A DNA stretch of 22,052 nt from DASYHS01 sp035998295 (GTDB lineage Bacteria > Pseudomonadota > Alphaproteobacteria > Azospirillales > Azospirillaceae): the NCBI RefSeq assembly GCF_035998295.1, contig NZ_DASYHS010000021.1:1-22052 (forward strand). Direction: 5' to 3'. This document shows positions 1 to 7,809 of the stretch, piece by piece. The first letter of the stretch is position 1. Every line of letters starts with the position of its first letter. Position numbers and translations under genes: made by a program. The notes below the pieces were generated by a model. The model was not told the origin of the DNA and made no database searches. It was given only the letters and a program-made list of their open reading frames with translations.

Positions 1-128
1 ACGTCCGCCGGGCCTGCCGCCGAGAACGGCGGCTCCAGGCGGGCTCCCGTCGCGGGATCGACGGCACGGAAGGTCTCCCCCGTGCTCCGGTCCTCGTTTC
101 CCATGAGGATCTCGCCCGTGATGTCCAT
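1..128 (-). CDS. Aldehyde dehydrogenase, 2-ketoglutarate semialdehyde dehydrogenase-like (5' end only)
   Basis: Only the first 42 codons are present; the gene runs off the left edge. The start is the ATG at 128, preceded by a purine-rich GGAAGAGG stretch. The N-terminus reads MDITGEILMG, then TFRAVDPATG and LEPPF. This is the N-terminal pattern of NAD(P)-dependent 2,5-dioxovalerate (2-ketoglutarate semialdehyde) dehydrogenases, which make the last step of non-phosphorylative pentonate and hexarate breakdown, giving 2-ketoglutarate. The catalytic Cys and Glu lie outside the window, so class and activity cannot be checked. It begins 36 bases after the aminotransferase stop, on the same strand, so it is probably the sixth gene of the TRAP operon. 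The family call rests on the N-terminal pattern and on the dehydratase and FAH genes nearby. Confidence 0.72.
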   Translation of the reverse strand, partial: MDITGEILMGNEDRSTGETFRAVDPATGARLEPPFSAAGPAD

Positions 129-164
129 GCCTCTTCCTTCCGTGTCGTTCCGGCTCCGGCGGGA

Positions 165-1472
165 TTACGCTTCGCGGGCCACGGCCGCGACCGCGTCCCT
201 CATCGCCTCGATGGTCGTGTCGATGACCTGGTCGTCATGCTCGGTCGACAGGAACCAGGCCCCGCGCTCCAGCGCGCGGACCCCCCGTTCCAGGAGGGCC
301 GTCGTCAGGCGGACATACCGGGCGCGGTCGATCGCGAGAGTGTCGCGGTAGTTGACCGGCGGCTTCTCCAGGCCCAGTCCGACGTGGAAGATCTGGGGAA
401 ACCCCGTGACCGTGGCGGTCATCCCGGCGTCCCGGAACGCCGCCTCGAATCCCGCCATCAGGCGGCGGCCCCGCGCTTCCATGGCCTCGTGGACCTGGGG
501 CGCGGAGAGCCGCTTCAAGGTGGCGACCGTGGCCGCCATGGCGACGGGCTGGGCGTTGTAGGTGCCGCCATGCACGACCCCGCCGGTGGCGAGCCTGTCC
601 ATGACGTCGCCGCGCCCGGCCACGGCCGCGACCGGGAAGCCGTTGGCGATCGCCTTGGCGAACACGGCGAGGTCCGGGACGACCCCGAGCCGTTCCTGCG
701 CGCCGCCCGGAGCGACGCGGAAGCCGGTGATGACCTCGTCGAAGACCAGTATCGTCCCGGTCCTGGTGCATGCCTCCCGGACGGCCTCGAGATATCCCGG
801 CAGCGGCAGGATCGCGCCGCTGTTGAACATCGCGGCCTCCATGATCACCGCGGCGACGTCGCCGCGCGCGATGCGGTCCACCACCTGCCCGGGCCGGTTC
901 CAGGAAAGCACCTCGACGTCGCGGCCCGCTCCCGGGTCCTGCCCGGCGCTTCCCGGACAGGATGCGGGATGGTCCTCGGGGCCCATCGCCGCGGGGGGCG
1001 GGGCTACGCTCCACAGGACGCTGTCGAGCCAGCCGTGGTAATGCCCCTCGAACTTGAGGACGCGGCCCCGCCCGGTCGCCGCCCGCGCAAGGCGCAGCGC
1101 CAGCTGCACGGCCTCCGAGCCCGAGGATGCGAAGCGTACCCGCTCCGCGCACGGCACCAGCTCGCAGACCAGGCGCGCGGCCTCGAACTCCAGCTCGCTC
1201 TGCCCGCCGTAGAGCAGCCCCTGGTCCAACTGCCGCCTGGCCGCGTCGATGACGTCCGCGGGCGTGTGGCCCAGGATCATCGGGCCCAGGCCCATGTAGT
1301 AGTCGATCAGCCGGTTGCCGTCGAGGTCGTGGAGATGGACCCCCTCGGCCTTCCGGAACACCAGCGGCGTCGGCGACACGCCGAAACGGAAATGGCTGCT
1401 GACGCCGCCGGGCATCCGCCCGGCGGCGGCGTGGATGCGCGCCTTCGAGCGCTCGAACGAACAGGGTTTCAT
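165..1472 (-). CDS. Class III PLP-dependent aminotransferase, glutamate-1-semialdehyde aminomutase-like
   Basis: 435 residues, the usual size for the class III fold. The cofactor motifs are present: SSGSEA at 116-121 and GHYHGW at 143-148 bind and stack on PLP, FDEVITG near 244-250 carries the Asp (D245) that pairs with the pyridine nitrogen, K273 in FAKAIANGFP is the Schiff-base lysine, and GGTYN near 302-306 is the phosphate-binding segment. Overall resemblance is to glutamate-1-semialdehyde 2,1-aminomutase. In a catabolic operon with no tetrapyrrole genes, however, it more likely transaminates an oxo acid or aldehyde tied to the transported substrate. It starts 13 bases after the dehydrogenase stop, which supports co-transcription. 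The stretch around 157-185 is rich in Pro, Gly and Ala and looks like an insertion loop. The substrate cannot be read from sequence. Confidence 0.85.
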   Translation of the reverse strand: MKPCSFERSKARIHAAAGRMPGGVSSHFRFGVSPTPLVFRKAEGVHLHDLDGNRLIDYYMGLGPMILGHTPADVIDAARRQLDQGLLYGGQSELEFEAARLVCELVPCAERVRFASSGSEAVQLALRLARAATGRGRVLKFEGHYHGWLDSVLWSVAPPPAAMGPEDHPASCPGSAGQDPGAGRDVEVLSWNRPGQVVDRIARGDVAAVIMEAAMFNSGAILPLPGYLEAVREACTRTGTILVFDEVITGFRVAPGGAQERLGVVPDLAVFAKAIANGFPVAAVAGRGDVMDRLATGGVVHGGTYNAQPVAMAATVATLKRLSAPQVHEAMEARGRRLMAGFEAAFRDAGMTATVTGFPQIFHVGLGLEKPPVNYRDTLAIDRARYVRLTTALLERGVRALERGAWFLSTEHDDQVIDTTIEAMRDAVAAVAREA

Positions 1473-1485
1473 CGTCGTCCCTTAA

Positions 1486-2538
1486 TTATCGGCCAGATCC
1501 GCCGGCCCGGGATGCCGCCTTTTCCGGATCGATCGCTTCGCTGTTGACGCAGTCCCGCGACCAGCCATTGCACAGGTAGAAGGCAGCGGTCTCGGCCGAT
1601 TTGCGCCTCAGGTCGCGCAGGCTGGAAGGGCTGTAGAAGGCGGCATGCGGCGTCACGACGAGCTTGTGGCGAATTGACGAGCCCGGAGCGCGCCAGGCCC
1701 GCATCAGGGGATGGTCGGGGGACAGCGGTTCGGCCTCCAGCACGTCCAGCGCCGCACCCGCTATCCGGCCGTCGAGCAGCGCCTGCGCGAGCGCCACCAG
1801 GTCGACGCTGCCGCCGCGCCCGGTGTTCACCAGGATGGCTTCGGGCTTCATCCTTTCCAGGATGGGCGCGGAGACCAGATGGCGGGTCTCGGCGGTGAGG
1901 GGCACGTGGATCGACACGACGTCCGCGGTCCCGGCCAGTTCCTCCAGCGTCGCGCACCGCTCGATGCCGAGCGAGAGTTCCGTGCCGGTGGGCCGGTAGG
2001 GATCGAAGAAGACGACGCGCATGCCGAGCGCCCTGGCGCGCAGCGCCGCCGCGGTGCCGATGCGCCCGAGCCCGACCACCCCGAAGGTCTGGGTCGAGAG
2101 GCGGCGGATCGTCGGCGACGCGCCGAAGCGCCAGCCGGCGACCGGATCCTCGAACACCAGGCTGTTGTACATGGTCACGCCGCGAAGGAAGGAGAGCATC
2201 AGCGCGATCGCGTGGTCGGCCACGTCGGTCGTGCCGTAGTCCGGCGTGTTGCACACGGCGATGCCGAGGTCCCCGGCGCCGCGGGCGTCGATGTTGTCGA
2301 AGCCGACGCCCGCCCGCACCACGACGCGGCAACGCGGCATCCGCTTCAGCAGGTCCGCCGTCACCTCGATCTCGTGGTAGCAGACCAGGGCGGCCGCGCG
2401 CCGCCACATCTCCTCGGGAATCCCCGAAAGCTCGCGCGAGCGCGAGGCGCAGATCTCGAACCGGCCCGCGTAGACGGCGGCCTCCAGATCCGGAGGCCCT
2501 TCGAATTGCACGTCGGGGTGGAGAATGAGTTCAGGCAT
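1486..2538 (-). CDS. D-isomer-specific 2-hydroxyacid dehydrogenase, CtBP-like
   Basis: 350 residues, starting at the ATG at 2538 with GAGG upstream. In-frame sequence further upstream is arginine/proline-rich and unlike the family. Family marks: RAGVGFDNID near 75-84 in the substrate domain; GLGRIG at 156-161 with an Asp about 20 residues later (D179), the NAD-binding Rossmann turn; NTGRGG near 238-243 supplying the catalytic Arg (R241); DVLEAEP near 265-271 with the catalytic Glu (E270); and TPHAAFYS near 296-303 with the catalytic His (H298). The C-terminal part resembles C-terminal-binding-protein-type dehydrogenases. It should interconvert a 2-hydroxy acid and a 2-oxo acid using NAD(H). 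It lies between the TRAP genes and the aminotransferase, so the pair may process a hydroxy acid through an oxo acid. The substrate is unknown. Confidence 0.85.
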   Translation of the reverse strand: MPELILHPDVQFEGPPDLEAAVYAGRFEICASRSRELSGIPEEMWRRAAALVCYHEIEVTADLLKRMPRCRVVVRAGVGFDNIDARGAGDLGIAVCNTPDYGTTDVADHAIALMLSFLRGVTMYNSLVFEDPVAGWRFGASPTIRRLSTQTFGVVGLGRIGTAAALRARALGMRVVFFDPYRPTGTELSLGIERCATLEELAGTADVVSIHVPLTAETRHLVSAPILERMKPEAILVNTGRGGSVDLVALAQALLDGRIAGAALDVLEAEPLSPDHPLMRAWRAPGSSIRHKLVVTPHAAFYSPSSLRDLRRKSAETAAFYLCNGWSRDCVNSEAIDPEKAASRAGGSGR

Positions 2539-2591
2539 CGGGACCTCGAAGCGGAAGGGCGTCGGCGGGGAGGCTGGGGCCGCGGGCCGGC

Positions 2592-3875
2592 CTACGGCCC
2601 GAAGCCCAGGTAGCGGGGCAGCCACAGGCTGATGAACGGCACGTAGGTTATGACCATGAGCGCCGCCACCTTGACGGCGTAGAAGGGAAGCAGCGCCCTG
2701 GTGACGCTGCCGACGCGCAGCCCCGCGATGCCGGAGATCACCAGCAGGTTGGTGCCGATCGGAGGGGTGTTCACGCCGACCATGAGGTTGACGATCACGA
2801 TAATGGCGAAGTGCACGGGATCTATCCCGAACGCGACGGCGGCGGGCTGGAGGATGGGGACGAATATCAAGATGGCCGGGACCGTATCCAGCACGCAGCC
2901 CACGAGGAGCAGGAACACGTTCACGATCAGCAGGAACACGTAACGGTTGTCCGTCGCCGCATCCAGCAGCGCGCGGGTGGCCTGGGGCACGTCCTCGATC
3001 GCCAGGTACCAGGCGAAGATGGAGGACGTGCCGATCATCAGCATGATCGAGGCCGTGGTCAGCGCGCTGTCGTGCAGGATGCCGACGAGCTCGGACAGTT
3101 TCAGCGACCGGTGCAGCACCATGGTCAGGGCCAGCGCATAGGCCACGAGCACCGCGGCCGCCTCGGTCGCGGTGAAGACGCCGCCCCGGATGCCGCCGAC
3201 CAGCAGGACCGGCGCCATGAGGACGGGCAGCGCGTGGATGGTGGCCCTGGCCAGTCCCTGCGCGCTCTCGCGCTTCTCGCTCAAGGGGTGATGGCGGCAG
3301 GCGTAGCGGACATAGGCCATGAACGCGGCCGACATCAGGAGGGCCGGCACGACGCCGGCGAGGAAGAGGGCCCCGATCGAGATCCTCGTCGGGATGGCGT
3401 AGATGACCATGATCAGGCTGGGAGGCAGAATGGGGGCCACGATGCCCGCCGACGTGGTCAGGGCCGCGGCGAAGGTCGGCGCGTAGCCCCGCGCCGACAT
3501 CATCGGGACCATCACCGATCCGAGCGCCGCGGTATCTGCCGTGGCCGAGCCCGACACGCCCGCCATCATCAGGTTCGACAGCACGTTGACCTGCGCCAGG
3601 CCGCCGCGTACCCGCCCCACCAGCAGGTCCGCGAAGACGACCAGCCGGTTGATGACGCCGCCCGCGACCAGGATGTTGCCTGCCAGGAGGAACAGCGGCA
3701 GGGCGAGCAGGGCGTAGCTGTTCATCCCGGCGAAGATCCGCTGGGCCGCGACCGCCGGGCTCCCGAAGCCGCTGAACAGGAGGCCCGCGGTGGCCGTGAT
3801 CCCCATGCAGAACGCGAGCGGGAGCCCGAGCGCGCTGAAGATCACGAACAGGGAGATGAGGAGCAGGGCCGTCAT
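2592..3875 (-). CDS. TRAP transporter large permease subunit (DctM type)
   Basis: 427 residues, the standard length for separate DctM subunits, and almost wholly hydrophobic with about a dozen predicted membrane segments. Conserved blocks include LAGNILVAGGV near 64-74, GGLAQVNVLSNLMMAGVSGS near 91-110 followed by ATAD, IVAPILPPS near 145-153, and a C-terminal NTPPIGTN motif. It forms the ion-coupled translocation subunit of a tripartite ATP-independent periplasmic transporter. Its ATG (3875-3873) overlaps the TGA of the small subunit by four bases (ATGA), a translational-coupling arrangement that also fixes the start. The adjacent binding protein and enzymes suggest an organic or sugar acid substrate. 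TRAP systems as a class favour carboxylates, and the exact ligand is not visible in the sequence. Confidence 0.95.
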   Translation of the reverse strand: MTALLLISLFVIFSALGLPLAFCMGITATAGLLFSGFGSPAVAAQRIFAGMNSYALLALPLFLLAGNILVAGGVINRLVVFADLLVGRVRGGLAQVNVLSNLMMAGVSGSATADTAALGSVMVPMMSARGYAPTFAAALTTSAGIVAPILPPSLIMVIYAIPTRISIGALFLAGVVPALLMSAAFMAYVRYACRHHPLSEKRESAQGLARATIHALPVLMAPVLLVGGIRGGVFTATEAAAVLVAYALALTMVLHRSLKLSELVGILHDSALTTASIMLMIGTSSIFAWYLAIEDVPQATRALLDAATDNRYVFLLIVNVFLLLVGCVLDTVPAILIFVPILQPAAVAFGIDPVHFAIIVIVNLMVGVNTPPIGTNLLVISGIAGLRVGSVTRALLPFYAVKVAALMVITYVPFISLWLPRYLGFGP

Positions 3876-4351
3876 TGGTCTTTGCCCGTCGAGACGGAGC
3901 CGCCGCGCCAGGCGGCGGCGGCGAAGTAGACGAGCATCAGCGCGCAGGAAACCGGTATGACGATGTAGATGACGCCCATCGGTACCCGCATCGCCGTCGA
4001 GGGCCGCGACCAGGCGGACTGCACGAGATCGAGGCCCCCGATCCCGACGAAGCCGACGAAGCCCGCCGCACAGAGCAGGGACAGCGTGCGCAACGCCCTG
4101 GGGAGCGCGCCGGGGGCGCGGGCGGGCCACAGGTCGAGGCCGATATGGCGCCCGTGCTCCAGGGCGCTCCAGCTTCCGAGGAAGGTGAGGCCGATGAGCA
4201 GGAACTGGGAAAGCTCCTCCGGCCAGGGCAGGGCGCTGCGGAAGCCGTATCGCAGCGCGACCTGAAGGCACAGGACGGTTGCTATGACGGCAAGGGAGGC
4301 AACCAGCAGGCCGTCGACGATCCGTCGGACCAGGCGCGCAGCTGACTTCAT
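3872..4351 (-). CDS. TRAP transporter small permease subunit (DctQ type)
   Basis: 159 residues from the ATG at 4351, with AGAGG upstream. A longer in-frame extension to 4489 would run through the intergenic hairpin into the binding-protein gene, so it was rejected. Four hydrophobic segments are seen, near residues 13-32, 47-66, 88-108 and 126-146. The DctQ signature RYGF...LPWPEELSQF near 34-51 is followed by a short SALEHGRHIGLD loop. The subunit pairs with DctM in the inner membrane. It follows the binding-protein gene after an 88-base gap containing a strong hairpin, and overlaps the large subunit gene by four bases. Confidence 0.93.
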   Translation of the reverse strand: MKSAARLVRRIVDGLLVASLAVIATVLCLQVALRYGFRSALPWPEELSQFLLIGLTFLGSWSALEHGRHIGLDLWPARAPGALPRALRTLSLLCAAGFVGFVGIGGLDLVQSAWSRPSTAMRVPMGVIYIVIPVSCALMLVYFAAAAWRGGSVSTGKDQ

Positions 4352-4388
4352 GACGACCTCTTGGAGTTCCGGCGTTCGACCTCGAAAT

Positions 4389-4418
4389 TCCCCTCCCCCG
4401 CGGGCGCGGGAGAGGAGA
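4389..4418 (-). other. Strong intercistronic RNA hairpin between TRAP binding-protein and membrane-subunit genes
   Basis: On the transcribed strand, CCTCTCCCGCG is followed by a two-base turn and CGCGGGGGAGG. This is an 11-pair stem with one G-U wobble (4392-4402 with 4405-4415), extendable to 14 pairs. It lies 21 bases after the binding-protein stop and is not followed by a T-run, so it is unlikely to be a full intrinsic terminator. Such structures after binding-protein genes commonly protect the upstream mRNA or partly terminate, raising binding protein relative to membrane subunits. The role here is inferred. Confidence 0.6.
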
Positions 4419-4439
4419 TATTCAACTCGGCTGCCGTCG

Positions 4440-5471
4440 TCACTTGACCCTGGCCGCCCTCTCCTCCCGGATGCGGTCCAGCTCGTCATAGGTGGCGGTC
4501 ACGAACTCCTGCCCGAGCTCCTGGACGAGGAAGTCCTTCACCGGCCCCGTCGCCGCGTTCCGGAAGGTCGCCAGCTCTTCCGGCGTCGGGAAGTACACCT
4601 CCATTCCCTTCTCCTGCAGTTCGGAGACGGCGCTGACGCGGCTCTGGTAATTGCGCTCGCCGTATTCGGTGGCCGCCGCCATCTCGGCGCCGACCAGGAC
4701 GACCTCGCGAAGCTCGGGAGGAAGGCTCTGGAAGAAGTCCTCGCTCATGACCATGAAGTTGAGGCCGATCTTGTGGTTGTCGACCGTCAGGTATTTCTGG
4801 ACCTCGGAGAACGAGTAGTCGTTGATGAGCCCGATCGGGTTCTCCTGGCCATCCACGACGCCCTGCTCCATGGCGCCGTACAGCTCCTCCCACGGAATCG
4901 GCGTCGGGTTGGCGCCCATGGCCTTGATCATCTCGATGGAGAGCGGGCTGGGCGGGACGCGGATGCGCAGCCCCTCGAGATCCTCGACGGTCTTGATCGG
5001 CCGGACGTTGTTCGTGAGGGAGCGGAAGCCGTAGGACGCCGCCGACAGGACGCGGAGATTGGACTCCTCGATCATGCCCTGGCGCATCTTGTCGAAATAG
5101 TCCGAGGCGATGAAGGCCTTGGCCTCCTCGTCGTCCGCGAACAGGTACGGCGCGCCCAGGATCATCATCGGCTTGTGGAAGGGGTCGAGCGTGCTCTCGT
5201 CGGCCTGGGCGACCTCGATGACGCCGAGCGAGGTCTGCTCCAGCGTCTCGTTCAGCCCGCCGAGCTGGCTCGACGGCAGCACGGTCACCTCGATCCGCCC
5301 CCCGCTCGCTTTCTCGACATAGGACTCGAAGACCGACCAGCCGCGATGGACGGCGCTGTCGGCCGCCTCGACGTGGCTCGCGCGTATGTCGAATTCCGCC
5401 GCCAGGGCGGCCGCGGGCGCCAGGGTCAGCGCCGTGCCTGCCGCCAAGAGCCGGAAAATTCCATTCTTCAT
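4440..5471 (-). CDS. TRAP transporter periplasmic solute-binding protein (DctP family)
   Basis: 343 residues from the ATG at 5471, with GGGAGG about 6 bases upstream. Starting further upstream would add 22 residues ahead of an obvious signal peptide. The signal peptide begins MKNGIFRLL, has an Ala/Leu core, and probably ends near residue 24-25 (ALA-AEF). The mature protein shows DctP-family features: RASHVEAADSAVHRG, the central GLRIRVPPS segment near 168-175 whose Arg (R171) is the usual carboxylate clamp, an aromatic-rich PIPWEELYGAMEQGVVDGQENP block near 191-212, and the LTVDNHKIG strand. It captures the substrate in the periplasm for the DctQM subunits. It is the first gene of the leftward operon and faces the divergent promoter region with two palindromes. 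Acid-sugar specificity is inferred from context only. Confidence 0.94.
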   Translation of the reverse strand: MKNGIFRLLAAGTALTLAPAAALAAEFDIRASHVEAADSAVHRGWSVFESYVEKASGGRIEVTVLPSSQLGGLNETLEQTSLGVIEVAQADESTLDPFHKPMMILGAPYLFADDEEAKAFIASDYFDKMRQGMIEESNLRVLSAASYGFRSLTNNVRPIKTVEDLEGLRIRVPPSPLSIEMIKAMGANPTPIPWEELYGAMEQGVVDGQENPIGLINDYSFSEVQKYLTVDNHKIGLNFMVMSEDFFQSLPPELREVVLVGAEMAAATEYGERNYQSRVSAVSELQEKGMEVYFPTPEELATFRNAATGPVKDFLVQELGQEFVTATYDELDRIREERAARVK

Positions 5472-5560
5472 CGTGTGCCTCCCGTCGAGATGTCTGGTCC
5501 ATCTGCTTCGGGGGGTGCCGCGGACCCGCGCAGCCATGCCCCCGTGCCGCCAGTGACGTT

Positions 5561-5589
5561 ATGACAAAGCGTGATCACATTTTTGTCAA
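5561..5589 (-). promoter_or_regulatory. Predicted promoter of the TRAP operon with an embedded GntR operator (O1)
   Basis: On the minus strand a perfect TTGACA (-35, 5589-5584) is separated by exactly 17 bases from TGTCAT (-10, 5566-5561, four of six consensus bases). The spacer contains GTGATCAC (5571-5578), the same palindromic core as in the second site at 5666-5681. A repressor bound there would occlude RNA polymerase. The FCD-type GntR regulator encoded at 6961 is the obvious candidate ligand-responsive repressor, though no binding data exist. Confidence 0.6.
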
Positions 5590-5665
5590 CCCGGCATACG
5601 GTACATACGATCATATTTCTTTGGAAACGGCTGAAATGCTGGGCACCATCGATTGGAGCATCACA

Positions 5666-5681
5666 AAGTGTGATCACACTT
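5666..5681. promoter_or_regulatory. Perfect 16-bp palindrome, candidate GntR operator (O2)
   Basis: AAGTGTGATCACACTT is a perfect inverted repeat of 16 bases centred at 5673.5, sharing the GTGATCAC core and an upstream CAAAG with the site centred at 5574.5. The two centres are 99 bases apart. The palindrome ends one base before the predicted -35 of the rightward dehydratase promoter. Size and symmetry fit a dimeric FCD-GntR operator. Confidence 0.6.
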
Positions 5682-5682
5682 G

Positions 5683-5711
5683 TTGACCGACGTCCGGCCC
5701 TCCGCTATCAA
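5683..5711 (+). promoter_or_regulatory. Predicted sigma-70 promoter of the dehydratase/regulator genes
   Basis: TTGACC (5683-5688), a 17-base spacer and TATCAA (5706-5711) match the -35/-10 consensus well and point at the dehydratase start 48 bases further on. The operator palindrome O2 lies directly upstream. The match is by eye and no transcript start is known. Confidence 0.55.
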
Positions 5712-5758
5712 TTGGACGTCCAGCCCGATCCCGATGCGGCGCGAAGAAGGGTTCAGCA

Positions 5759-6958
5759 GTGCAGATCAGCAAGGTCGAAGCGATCCGGATCTCGGAGCCC
5801 CAGTGGGAGGAGCTTGCGTGGTGGTGCACGGCCCCGACCGACGTGCTGGGGGATCGCCGCCGGACGCTGCGGGAACGCCAGTCCGGGCTGTTCAACCGCC
5901 GGCCGGACGGGCCGAAGGACGAGGTCTTCGCGGTCATCGTGCGCGTGTCGACGACGGACGGGCTGCACGGCCTGGGCTGCATCGCGCTGGGCTCGGACGC
6001 CGCCGCCGCCATCGTCGAGCGGCATCTGGCCCCGCTCGTGCTGGGGGCCAGCCCGTTCGACACCGAGCTCCTGTGGGAGACCATGTTCCGCAGCACGGTG
6101 AACATCGGCCGCCGGGGCGTGGTCCTTGCGGCCATCAGCGGCATCGACATCGCGATCTGGGATATTCTCGGCAAGGCGCTGGGGCAACCCGTGTACAATC
6201 TGCTGGGCGGCCGCACGCGGTCCTCGATCCGGGCCTATCTCAGCTCCGGATACGCGATGGAGGATCTCGACCAGCTCGCCGAGATCGCGCGCAGGCACAT
6301 GGCGACCGGCTTCACCGCGATGAAGATGCGGTTCGGCTACGGCCCGCTGGACGGCCGCGCCGGAATGCGGAAGAACGTCGATCTGGTGAGGACGTTCCGG
6401 GAGGCTGTCGGCGACGACGTCGATCTGATGGGGGACGCCTACATGGGGTGGAACCGGCAGTATGCGATCGAGATGATCCGCATGCTGGAGGACTACAATC
6501 TCGCCTGGGTCGAGGAGCCCCTGATGCCGGACGACATCGACGGCTACGCCGCGGTGAAGGCGGCGTCGCGCACGGCCATCGCCGCGGGCGAGCACGAGGC
6601 GACGCGGTGGGGCTTCCGCGCCCTGATCCAGTCGAAGGCGGTCGACTACGTCCAGTTCGACGCCAACCGGGTCGGCGGCTTGACGGAGGCGCGCAAGATC
6701 ATCGCCCTGGCCGCCGCGCACGACCTTCCCTGCGTGCCGCATGGCGGCAACTTCCACAACGCGCATCTGATCATGGCCAACACCCACATGCCGCTGATCG
6801 AGATGTTCCCCACCGACTACCGGGACGGCGACACCTTCATCGCGGAACTCTTCACCGGAGATCCGGCGGCCCGCGACGGACAGGTGACGCTGTCCAGCCG
6901 GCCGGGCATGGGGGTCGAGCTGAACGCCGACGTCGTCGAAAGATACAAGGTCCGGTGA
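5759..6958 (+). CDS. Enolase-superfamily (MR/MLE) acid-sugar dehydratase, copy 1
   Basis: 399 residues starting with GTG at 5759 (GTGCAGATCAGC). Its N-terminus aligns residue for residue with the ATG-started paralogue at 8950, which supports this start. The superfamily metal ligands are D226 (in GDAYMGW), E252 (WVEEP) and E278 (AGEHE). Catalytic candidates are K189 (MKMRFG) and the D301/H328 dyad (QFDANRVGG and VPHGG). The GxxDGRAGMRK segment (194-205) and the spacing resemble L-rhamnonate and L-lyxonate dehydratases, which remove water from aldonic acids to give 2-keto-3-deoxy acids. It is first in the rightward operon. The regulator follows after two bases. The exact sugar acid cannot be assigned. 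Confidence 0.85.
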   Translation: MQISKVEAIRISEPQWEELAWWCTAPTDVLGDRRRTLRERQSGLFNRRPDGPKDEVFAVIVRVSTTDGLHGLGCIALGSDAAAAIVERHLAPLVLGASPFDTELLWETMFRSTVNIGRRGVVLAAISGIDIAIWDILGKALGQPVYNLLGGRTRSSIRAYLSSGYAMEDLDQLAEIARRHMATGFTAMKMRFGYGPLDGRAGMRKNVDLVRTFREAVGDDVDLMGDAYMGWNRQYAIEMIRMLEDYNLAWVEEPLMPDDIDGYAAVKAASRTAIAAGEHEATRWGFRALIQSKAVDYVQFDANRVGGLTEARKIIALAAAHDLPCVPHGGNFHNAHLIMANTHMPLIEMFPTDYRDGDTFIAELFTGDPAARDGQVTLSSRPGMGVELNADVVERYKVR

Positions 6959-6960
6959 AG

Positions 6961-7761
6961 ATGGACGCGAAACCCACTCTTGCGCGGCGGCGGGCAGACC
7001 TCCACGTCCGGCTGGACGGCGCCTCGAAGCCCGGCGGCGGGGACGACGGCGCGGATCCCGCGCGTGCCGGGGGCGACGCCAGGGTCGGCGTCTACGACGG
7101 GCTGAAGGAGGCCCTCGCCAGCGGCCTGATAATGCCCGGGCAGTCGATCACGATACGGGCCGTCGCCAAGGCCTTCGGCACCAGCACGATGCCCGCGCGC
7201 GAGGCGCTGAACCGCCTGCGCGCCGAGGGCGTCCTCAGCGCCAGCGACGGCAAGTCCATGACGGTGCCGGTGCTTTCCGAGGCCGATCTCGACGAGATCC
7301 GCTGGATCCGCCGCGCCATCGAGGGCCAGGCCGCCGCGCTGGCCGCGGGGCGGATCACGCCGTCCGAGATAAAGCATCTGGCCGCCGCCTTCCGGACCAT
7401 GGAGCGGCTGGAGGACTCCGGCTCCTCCATCAAGGAGCGCCAGGAGTTCCTGAGGCTGAACCGGAGCTTCCATTTCGGCATCTACAGGGCGTCGCGCGCC
7501 GAGACCGCGATGAGGATCATCGAGGGGCTGTGGACCCGCATCGGCCCCTATTTCAACCTGCTGTCCCTCCACAAGTCCCGGAACTACGGCCAGGACAACC
7601 ACCACCGGATGCTGGAAACCGTCCGGGCCGGCGACGCCGACGGCTGCCGCCGGGCGGTGGAGGACGACATCGACGGGGGCTGCGCGCTGCTGCAGGAACT
7701 GATCCGGGACCTGAGAAACTTCCCGGGGCTGAGCGGGACGGCCACGTTCGGGGACGGCTGA
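6961..7761 (+). CDS. GntR-family transcriptional regulator, FCD subfamily (probable local repressor)
   Basis: 266 residues. A variable N-terminal tail (about 1-42) is followed by a winged-helix domain, with the recognition region AVAKAFGTSTMPAREALNRL near 67-86 and ending in RAEGVL. An all-helical FCD ligand domain runs from about 105 to 250. LNRSFH (H171) and DNHH (H214/H215) supply FCD metal-site histidines. The last usual His, near the end of the domain, is replaced by acidic residues (RAVEDDIDGG), so metal coordination may differ. The ATG is two bases after the dehydratase stop, with a poor Shine-Dalgarno, suggesting coupled translation. It very likely controls the divergent promoters carrying the two GTGATCAC palindromes, with a sugar-acid intermediate as effector. 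That assignment is an inference from position. Confidence 0.88.
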   Translation: MDAKPTLARRRADLHVRLDGASKPGGGDDGADPARAGGDARVGVYDGLKEALASGLIMPGQSITIRAVAKAFGTSTMPAREALNRLRAEGVLSASDGKSMTVPVLSEADLDEIRWIRRAIEGQAAALAAGRITPSEIKHLAAAFRTMERLEDSGSSIKERQEFLRLNRSFHFGIYRASRAETAMRIIEGLWTRIGPYFNLLSLHKSRNYGQDNHHRMLETVRAGDADGCRRAVEDDIDGGCALLQELIRDLRNFPGLSGTATFGDG

Positions 7762-7777
7762 CGGTCGATCGGCCTCC

Positions 7778-7809
7778 GGCGCGCGCGCGCGCCGCGGGCT
7801 CCTGCCCGC
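7778..7809 (+). other. GC-alternating palindrome followed by a hairpin between regulator and FAH-fold gene
   Basis: The 152-base gap between regulator and FAH-fold gene holds GGCGCGCGCGCGCGCC (7778-7793), a 16-base self-complementary alternating GC tract. Next to it is a 6-pair stem, GCGGGC-TCCT-GCCCGC (7794-7809). There is no T-run, so this is not a classical terminator. It may slow or partly stop transcription, or adopt a Z-DNA-like form. Further on, CCGGACGTCCGG (7848-7859) is another perfect palindrome. All of this could also be chance in GC-rich DNA. Confidence 0.3.

Noticed and set aside
237..1547. Long + strand open frame opposite the aminotransferase
   Set aside because: Arg/Asp/Gly/His-rich shadow sequence with no recognisable motif. 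The minus-strand aminotransferase has a full set of PLP motifs.
5680..7761. Reading the GntR gene as a 693-residue protein fused to upstream sequence
   Set aside because: The upstream part is an out-of-frame shadow of the dehydratase. The regulator-like sequence begins at the ATG at 6961.
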